NCBI GenBank assembly: GCA_004283105.1
Contig: SHLN01000058.1
Location: forward strand, 1 to 11,697
DNA length: 11,697 nt
Source of the DNA: Acidimicrobiia bacterium
Lineage (GTDB): Bacteria; Actinomycetota; Acidimicrobiia; Spongiisociales; SHLN01
Direction: 5' to 3'
Part shown: piece after piece, positions 1 through 5,900 of the stretch
How positions within the stretch are numbered: position 1 is the first letter of the stretch
Layout of the letters: each line of letters begins with the position of its first letter
Notes under the pieces: model-generated
Told to the model about the DNA's origin: nothing
The model's database searches: none
What the model saw: the letters and a program-made list of their open reading frames with translations, nothing else
Position numbers and translations under genes: made by a program

Positions 1-591
1 GTCCAGGAGGTGCCCAACGAACCCCGACGGCGTCGGCGAGAGGGAGGCCTGCTCGAATCCGAAGAAGGTTCCAACCCTGGGAAAGAACGCCTTGAACACC
101 GATTCCTTGGCTGAGAACAGTGCCAGGATCGCAGCCTCTCGCTCCGCTGTGGCCAGGTCGTCCAGCCACTCCCGCTCTTCCGGCCGGGGCAGGTGGTCCC
201 ACAGTTCCGGGGTCAGCCGGCGCTCCTCGAGATCAACCCCGACGCCATCAGTGGCGGCCGTCGGTGCCACCAGGGCGGCACCAAATCCCGCGGTGTGTGT
301 GATCGCGCCGGTGACACCGTCCGGCCACAGTGGCTCCCGATTCGGGCCCGACAGAATCGGTCCGGAGTCGAGGTCGATCGCTCGCAGCGCCGCGTGAGCG
401 GCTGCCCGACCCCGGGCGAGGGCATCTCGTCTCGCCGGCACCATCGAGGCCGTGATGAGGTTCGCCTCGGCAGGGTCGACGGCGGGAACCGGTTCAGACG
501 GATGGGACACGGCGAATGCCGCAAAGGACGGGAGATTTCGCGGCGGCGCGATTTCGACGGCGTGTGCCTCAGTGTTCCAGAGCGCAGTCAC
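1..591 (-). CDS. 4'-phosphopantetheinyl transferase, Sfp/EntD type (partial, C-terminus outside window)
   Basis: The enzyme would transfer phosphopantetheine from CoA to the conserved serine of carrier domains, giving the holo forms of the carriers encoded by the neighbouring NRPS genes. Reading the minus strand from a GTG at 591 gives 197 residues, open to the window edge. Family motifs appear in order: an R-x5-GR-x-AA-x2-AL segment, a substrate-loop segment containing NREPLWPDG, THTAGFGAALVA, then GVGVDLEER (Asp120 and Glu122) and FSAKESVFKA (Lys162, Glu163). Asp120, Glu122 and Glu163 correspond to the Mg2+ ligands of Sfp. The GTG start is chosen because an AGGAAGG ribosome-binding site (599-605, minus strand) lies 7 nt upstream and the family N-terminus fits. 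The upstream ATG near 634 is out of frame. The gene is transcribed divergently from the NRPS operon, so the intergenic region may control both. The family call is firm; the natural partners are inferred from position. Confidence 0.93.
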   Translation of the reverse strand, partial: MTALWNTEAHAVEIAPPRNLPSFAAFAVSHPSEPVPAVDPAEANLITASMVPARRDALARGRAAAHAALRAIDLDSGPILSGPNREPLWPDGVTGAITHTAGFGAALVAPTAATDGVGVDLEERRLTPELWDHLPRPEEREWLDDLATAEREAAILALFSAKESVFKAFFPRVGTFFGFEQASLSPTPSGFVGHLLD

Positions 592-650
592 GCGCCCGCC
601 TTCCTGTAGCCAAATTCGGAGATGAAGATACCATGGTTTCGTGACTCTGA

Positions 651-688
651 GTATCGATAGTGCGCGCGTGGAGTGGTCATGTATCGAT
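651..688. repeat. Direct repeat GTATCGAT x2, 30 bp apart, in divergent intergenic region
   Basis: The 8-mer GTATCGAT occurs at 651-658 and again at 681-688, start-to-start distance 30 bp, close to three helical turns. Both copies contain the palindrome ATCGAT, and the first extends to TATCGATA (652-659). They lie between the divergent transferase and adenylation genes, where shared promoters or operators would be expected. No convincing -35/-10 pair could be read for either direction. A regulatory role is inferred from position and symmetry only. Confidence 0.35.
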
Positions 689-703
689 CCGTCGCGTGAC
701 CAC
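673..703. promoter_or_regulatory. Perfect 7-bp inverted repeat GTGGTCA-N17-TGACCAC, candidate operator
   Basis: GTGGTCA (673-679) and its exact reverse complement TGACCAC (697-703) flank a 17-nt spacer, with arm centres 24 bp apart. The spacer holds the second GTATCGAT copy. The element sits about 110 bp upstream of the adenylation gene and about 80 bp upstream of the divergent transferase start. A dimeric regulator could bind it, but no regulator gene is visible and no known binding consensus is matched. It could also be chance in GC-rich DNA. Confidence 0.35.
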
Positions 704-813
704 CAGGGCCGGTCGGCACAAGCGGTGGAACGCACCGGCGGCCCGATCAATGGCGCCGTCCGGCCGGGCGGTCGCTCGCTACGCTGCAACCGCAGGCCAC
801 CGAGACCAACCCG

Positions 814-2379
814 ATGAGCAAACTCCTCCACACCGCACTATCAGAAGTGGCCGCCGTGCGGCCCGATTCTCCTGCCGTGGTCATGGGGTCTGAGCACATC
901 AGCTACGCGGAGCTCGATGAGGCGAGCAGCAGGCTGGCGAATGCTCTCCGTCACAGAGGCTGCGAACCGGGCGATCGGGTGGCCCTGCTCCTTAGAAAGT
1001 CCCCGGAGGCAATCGTCGCATTGGCGGGGGTGCTCAAGGCAGGATGCGCCTACGTGCCCCTCGACCCGCAGAGTCCGGCTTCGCGTCTCTCCGCCGTTGT
1101 GGAGTCGAGCCGGCCGGCCGCCCTCATCGGTCACAGCGCCACCGCCGACACGGTCGGCCGGCTGGCACCCGGATGCCTGGTCGGCATGATGGACGGCGCG
1201 GAGGGAGCCACGTCCGGGTTGGGATACGACGAGTGGAGATCGGCACCGGCCGGTCCGTTGCATGCGATCGATCCATCCGAGCTTGCGTACGTCATGTACA
1301 CGTCGGGTTCGACCGGCCAGCCCAAGGGGGTGCCGATCACCCATGCCAACGCCACCCACTTCGTGGACTGGGCCGTGGGCCACTACGGCCTCGCGGCAGG
1401 TGACCGCAACTCGAGCCATCCTCCCCTTCACTTCGACCTGTCCGTGCTCGACGTCTTCGGCACCCTCGGGACGGGAGGAACCCTCCACCTTGTTCCGCCC
1501 GAAGCAAACCTGTTGCCGGCCTCCATTGGCGGCCTCATCGCCGAACAGCAGCTGACCCAGTGGTTCTCGGTTCCGTCGATCCTCACGTACATCGCCAAGC
1601 ACGATGCCATTCCACAGGGGGGCTATCCCAGCCTGCGCCGGGTGCTTGCCTGCGGTGAGGTCCTGCCGACCGCTACCCTCATCTACTGGATGGAGCGGGT
1701 ACCCCATGCCCGGTTCAGCAACCTCTACGGTCCGACGGAGACCACCGTCGCCAGCTCGTTTCACGATGTGGTCGACATCCCGGCTGATGCAACCTCGGCG
1801 GTGCCGATCGGCCGTCCTCTTCCCGGCGAGGAACTCCTCGTCATGACCGCCGACATGGAGCCGGCCGCCACCGGGGAGATCGGCGACCTGTTCATCGCCG
1901 GAGCCGGACTCAGTCCCGGCTACTGGGAGGATCCGGCCAAGACAAAGGCGGCATTCGTTCCCGATGGAAACGACCCGGGGCGGACCATCTATCGCACCGG
2001 CGACCTCGCCTCGGTGGATGAGAATGGAGTCCACCACTTCCACGGTCGATCCGACACGCAGATCAAGAGCCGGGGGTACCGGATAGAGCTCGGCGATATC
2101 GAAACGGCATTGAGCGGGCTCGACTATCTGCTCAACGCAGTGGTGGTTCCCGTGCGGGACGACACGTTCGGCAGCGTCAGCGTGAGCTGTGCCTACATCC
2201 CCCGCCCGGGGCAAGAGGTCTCGCCGACGAGAATCAGACGCGACCTGCATCCGATTCTCCCGTCGTACATGATCCCGACCGGGTGGCGCGAATTCGTGTC
2301 GTTCCCGACCAACCGCAACGGTAAAATCGATCGCCCGGCGATCCAGAACACCATCGAGGGCGGGCCCATCAGCGCGTGA
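814..2379 (+). CDS. Free-standing amino-acid adenylation enzyme (prolyl-AMP-ligase-like pocket)
   Basis: This 521-residue protein is a complete adenylation (A) domain with no C or T domain. It would activate an amino acid as aminoacyl-AMP and load it onto a separate carrier, most likely the one encoded at 2679-2933. Core motifs are present in order: A2 (LKAGCAYVPLDP), A3 (YTSGSTGQPKG, 162-172), A4 (HFDLSVLDVF, Asp208), A5 (NLYGPTETT, 303-311), A7 (YRTGD, 393-397), A8 (GRSDTQIKSRGYRIELGDIE) and A10 with catalytic Lys504 (NGKID). Aligned by eye to GrsA, the pocket is D208 L209 L212 F251 L278 C280 L304 V312 A313 K504, i.e. DLLFLCLVAK. From memory this resembles DLLYLALVCK, the code of stand-alone prolyl-AMP ligases (7 of 10 identical). 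Proline or a small relative is therefore likely but unproven. The ATG has no clear Shine-Dalgarno sequence. The in-frame stop at 697-699 leaves no better upstream ATG or GTG. Leaderless translation is possible. Confidence 0.93.
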   Translation: MSKLLHTALSEVAAVRPDSPAVVMGSEHISYAELDEASSRLANALRHRGCEPGDRVALLLRKSPEAIVALAGVLKAGCAYVPLDPQSPASRLSAVVESSRPAALIGHSATADTVGRLAPGCLVGMMDGAEGATSGLGYDEWRSAPAGPLHAIDPSELAYVMYTSGSTGQPKGVPITHANATHFVDWAVGHYGLAAGDRNSSHPPLHFDLSVLDVFGTLGTGGTLHLVPPEANLLPASIGGLIAEQQLTQWFSVPSILTYIAKHDAIPQGGYPSLRRVLACGEVLPTATLIYWMERVPHARFSNLYGPTETTVASSFHDVVDIPADATSAVPIGRPLPGEELLVMTADMEPAATGEIGDLFIAGAGLSPGYWEDPAKTKAAFVPDGNDPGRTIYRTGDLASVDENGVHHFHGRSDTQIKSRGYRIELGDIETALSGLDYLLNAVVVPVRDDTFGSVSVSCAYIPRPGQEVSPTRIRRDLHPILPSYMIPTGWREFVSFPTNRNGKIDRPAIQNTIEGGPISA

Positions 2380-2473
2380 GGGTGATGCGACGGGATCGCT
2401 GCCGGCCCCATGCCGGACGAACGTCCAGTCGGCGACCGACAACCCCGGACTCATCCGCCGGGTAGTGCGGCTT

Positions 2474-2502
2474 CGGATACCGTGAGAATACGGATACCGT
2501 GA
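2474..2502. repeat. Tandem 12-bp repeat CGGATACCGTGA x2 (period 17) upstream of carrier gene
   Basis: CGGATACCGTGA occurs exactly at 2474-2485 and 2491-2502 with a 5-nt GAATA spacer. Within each copy CGG-ATA-CCG is an interrupted palindrome, so the pair could be two half-sites or two dimer sites for a regulator. It lies in the 299-bp gap between the adenylation gene stop and the carrier start. That gap is long for a co-transcribed NRPS operon and could hold an internal promoter. A weak TTACCC (2516-2521) / TACTTT (2538-2543) pair lies just downstream but is not strong enough to call. Function is inferred from position. Confidence 0.4.
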
Positions 2503-2604
2503 ACGCGAAAATCTCTTACCCTGAGTGAGGATGCAAATACTTTGGGTGAGGAACGGGAGCGGGGAGCGCCGATGCGCGCCACGGATTACAGGGACGGAGA
2601 CGCG

Positions 2605-2682
2605 ATGACAGGCCGTGATTGGGCGCGCGACCAGAGTGGGTCGGTTCTCGCCGCGCCGCTCGGGCGAGGAGCCGCCGCATGA
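2605..2682 (+). CDS. Possible 25-residue leader ORF coupled to the carrier gene (ATGA overlap)
   Basis: An ATG at 2605 opens a 25-codon frame beginning MTGRDWARDQ and ending in an Ala/Gly-rich GRGAAA. It is preceded by GGAG (2596-2599, inside GGACGGAGA) with 5-nt spacing. Its TGA (2680-2682) overlaps the carrier-protein ATG (2679) as ATGA, the arrangement expected for translational coupling. A second micro-ORF (ATG 2531, or in-frame GTG 2525, to TGA 2606-2608, 25 codons from the ATG) ends in another ATGA overlap with this one. Neither peptide is recognised, and the upstream one lacks a well-spaced ribosome-binding site. Coupling or attenuation is an inference; chance short ORFs are a serious alternative. 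Confidence 0.22.
   Translation: MTGRDWARDQSGSVLAAPLGRGAAA
2666..2670 (+). promoter_or_regulatory. Ribosome-binding site deciding the carrier-protein start
   Basis: GAGGA at 2666-2670 lies 8 nt before ATG 2679. This supports that start over the in-frame TTG at 2619, which would add an Arg-rich, non-family 20-residue extension. The same bases lie inside the coupled leader ORF. Confidence 0.6.
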
Positions 2683-2933
2683 CGATGGTCACGCGACGCC
2701 GCACGATCATGGAATACGTGAGTGCCGAACTGCTGATCGACCCCGAGGAGGGATTGGACGAGCACGAGGAGATCCTTGCTTCCGGCCGGATCGACTCGAT
2801 GAGTGTGATGCGCCTGGTCTTCTTCATCAAAGACGAGTTCTCGATCACGATCCCCAATGAGGATCTCGTCGTCGAGAATTTCCAATCAATCGACGCACTT
2901 GACAGGTATCTGAGAAGGTACGGACATGACTGA
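2679..2933 (+). CDS. Free-standing acyl/peptidyl carrier protein
   Basis: This 84-residue protein has the length and acidic helical pattern of a discrete carrier protein. The phosphopantetheine site is Ser40 in the GRIDSMSVMRL segment, with the Asp-Ser core intact. The downstream SITIPNEDLVVENFQSIDAL segment matches the conserved second and third helices of carrier proteins (I-P-x-E-x2, then F-x-S-I-x-A-L). Its likely role is to hold the amino acid activated by the adenylation enzyme at 814-2379 and present it to the first C domain of the NRPS that follows. The start is set by GAGGA 8 nt upstream of ATG. The 3' end overlaps the next gene by 8 nt (2926-2933), so the two are probably translationally coupled. 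Discrete A plus carrier pairs of this kind feed starters such as prolyl/pyrrolyl units in known pathways. No prolyl-carrier dehydrogenase is seen here, so the starter may stay unoxidised or be modified by a gene outside the window. Confidence 0.9.
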   Translation: MTMVTRRRTIMEYVSAELLIDPEEGLDEHEEILASGRIDSMSVMRLVFFIKDEFSITIPNEDLVVENFQSIDALDRYLRRYGHD

Positions 2934-5900
2934 GCAGTTGGGCCTGACGAGCGCGCAGCGGCTCATGCTGGCCAGCCAGAACTTCAATCCGGGCGACCCG
3001 CTCTACAACTCGGCGTTCCTGTTTGTGATCGAGGGCGCGATCGACGTATTCGCCTTCCGGCTCGCGTTCGCTCAACTGGTGGACGACGCCGAGGCCCTGC
3101 GCACCGTGATCAGGGACCCGCAGGGTGCTGCCTGGCAGGAGGTCCGTCCTCGGGTCGATTTCAATCTGCCTGTCATCGATGTCAGTGACCGCCCCGACCC
3201 GGAGACGTCTGCCTTCGCCTGGGCGCAAGAGCAGGCGAAGCAAGCACTCGACATCGAAGCGACCACCTTCGATTCTGCCTTGCTGAAGTGTGCCGACAAC
3301 CAATTTGCCTGGTACTTGAACCAGCATCACCTGGTGACCGATGCCCGAAGCGTCGAGGTGTTGTTCCGGCGCCTGGAGGAGCGCTACATCGCCGCCCGCT
3401 CGGGACTGGAGGACGGCATCGAACCGCTGCCATCGGTTGCCGCCTACGTCGAGTACGAATCCGGGGCGGCCGAGAAGAGAGACACGAACCCCAATCTCAC
3501 GGTGGTCCCGCCCCCTCTATACGGACGGCCTACGGGAGCCGCAGGCACCGACAACGAACGGATCGAGATCGAGCTCTCGCAACGCCTGAGCGACGAGATC
3601 GGCCATCTGATCGACCGGCCGGGCAACGGGGCGCTCACCCGTGATCTCGGTCTGCTCCAGATCTTTGCCACCGCCACCTTTGCCTTTCTCAAGCGAATCG
3701 GGGGCCAGGAGACGATCACCGTGGTGGCACCTGCCCACAACCGGGTGAATCGGCGGTTCGCATCCTCGGCCGGGTTGCTCATGGAGCTGTTTCCCATCGA
3801 GGTCACCACCGACCGCGATGAGACCTTTGCCTCGCTCCACAGGAAAGCCCAATCCGCCACCCTCGACTACCTGCGACTGGCCCGGCCCGGTCACGCCGAC
3901 CCCGACATCAACCGCCACGTGAATGTGGTCCTCAACTACCTCACGATGGAGTTCGCGAGCTTTGCCGGGAACCGGGTTGCCACCCGGTGGCTGCACCCCG
4001 ACAGCGTTGACGCCCATCACCAGCTCCGCATCCAGGTGTTCGACTTCGATCGGACCGGTCGCTTCACAGTGGCGTTCGACGTGGCGACCGGTGTGTTGGG
4101 GCCGGAGCAGCGCGCCGCTCTGGCTGCGCACTTCCAATCGATCCTCAACGCCATGGTCGAGGACTGGGACGCGACCATCGAAGAAGTCGACCTGCTGGGA
4201 GACACGGAACGAATCGAGGTGCTCGCCCATGCCGCCGGCGAGGCGCCGGGCGCCGCTCCTCTGGACGTGGTCGCCATGTTCCTCGACCAGGTAGCCCGCA
4301 TGCCGGATTCGGCGGCCGTAAGGGAAGGCGACATCACCTGGACGTACGCCGAACTGGACACCGCCACCGAGCGCTTGGCCGCCCGCATCGAACCAAAGTC
4401 AGTGATCGGTGTGGCTCTGCCCCGTTCGGCCCGGGCCGTGATCGCCATGCTCGGAATCCTGCGGGCGGGGGCAACCTACGTCCCGATCGATCCGGCCTGG
4501 CCGGTGGAGCGAATCAGTTACGTGGCGGCCGACGCGGGCTGTTCAATGATCATCGCCGACGAGTCCCTCGACGTTGACTCCTCGATCGAGACGCTCGAGA
4601 CGTTGTTGGAGGCGACGGCACCGGTGGGGTCACGCCCGCACGCCGCGCCCGAAGACCTGGCCTACATCCTGTACACCTCGGGCTCCACAGGCGAGCCGAA
4701 GGGGGTCATGGTCGAGCGTGGCTCGTTGGTCAACTACATCTCGTGGGCGGCCGGTTTCTACGGCCCCGGCCTCACCTTTCCCCTCTTCACGCCCCTCACG
4801 TTCGACCTGACCATCACATCGATCTTCGTTCCGCTGGCCTCGGGCGGATCGATCGTTGCCTATCCGTCGACGACCGAAGCCGCCGATCTGGCGGTGCTCG
4901 AGGTGTTTGGCGAAGACGAGGTGGATATCGTCAAGCTCACGCCATCGCACCTTGCTCTGCTGGCAGATCGCGATCTGGCCGGCAGCCGGATTCGCCAGCT
5001 CATCCTCGGGGGCGAGGATCTCCCAACGGCGACCGCAGCGAGGATCCATGCGAGCGCTGGAGGTGCGATTCGCATCCACAACGAATACGGTCCCACTGAG
5101 GCCACCGTCGGCTGCATCGTCCACACCTACGACCCTGCGACCGATCAGGGCGTCAGCGTCCCGATCGGTCGGCCCATCGCCGGGATGCGGGCGTATGTTC
5201 TCGACGCGGCAGCTCGTCCGGTACCGATGGGCGTTCCCGGCGAGCTATGGCTGGCCGGTACCGGGTTGGCCCGCGGCTACGTCGGCAAACCCGACCTCAC
5301 CGAGACTCGTTTTCCAGCCGTCACAGGATTGGGCGAATCGAAGCTGTACATCACCGGAGACCTTGCCCGGCTCCGACACGACGGCACGATCGAGTACCTC
5401 GGTCGACGGGATGACCAGGTGAAGATCAAGGGCATCCGGGTGGAGCTCGGGGAGATCGAAGCCGCCCTCGCTTCCCATCCGGACGTGACCGCAACAGCCG
5501 CTCGCCTGTGGGAGCACGGCGACCCGGTAGCTTCCGAGGACCTCATCCACTGCGTGCGCTGCGGGCTCGCCTCTGATTATCCGGGAGTCTCATTCGACGC
5601 GGAGCGGGTGTGCAATGAATGCCGGGCCTTCGAGGACTACAGCGGCAAGGCGCGGGTGTATTTCAAGCCTGAGGGCGAGCTCGCCACGGTGCTGACCTCG
5701 CAGCGAGGCGAGCGCGGGAAGTACGACTGCGTTGCCCTGCTGAGCGGAGGAAAGGACAGCACCTACGTGTTGTGCCGGTTGGTCGACATGGGACTGCGCG
5801 TCCTTGCTCTCACCCTGGACAATGGATACATCTCAGATCAGGCCAAGGGCAACATCGGGCGGGTCGTCGAAGCGCTCGGTGTGGAACACCGGTACATGAC

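Noticed and set aside
592..813. Sigma-factor promoter boxes in the divergent intergenic region
   Set aside because: A TATCTT-like -10 can be found for the minus strand, but no -35 of acceptable match at proper spacing. No pair stands out on the plus strand either.
660..893. 77-codon plus-strand frame before and into the adenylation gene
   Set aside because: No ribosome-binding site or family features, and it overlaps the well-supported A-domain gene out of frame.
2423..2450. Hairpin after the adenylation gene (GTCGG-CGA-CCGAC, with GTCC/GGAC outer arms) as a terminator
   Set aside because: The stem is only 5 bp with an asymmetric outer part and no T-tract, so it is not convincing as a terminator.
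841..2454. 537-codon open frame on the minus strand, antisense to the adenylation gene
   Set aside because: It mirrors a gene with all A-domain core motifs. The minus-strand protein is Arg/Gly/His-rich with no recognisable motif, as expected for antisense frames in GC-rich coding DNA.
2619..2678. TTG start that would extend the carrier protein by 20 residues
   Set aside because: The extension is Arg-rich and unlike carrier N-termini. ATG 2679 has GAGGA 8 nt upstream.
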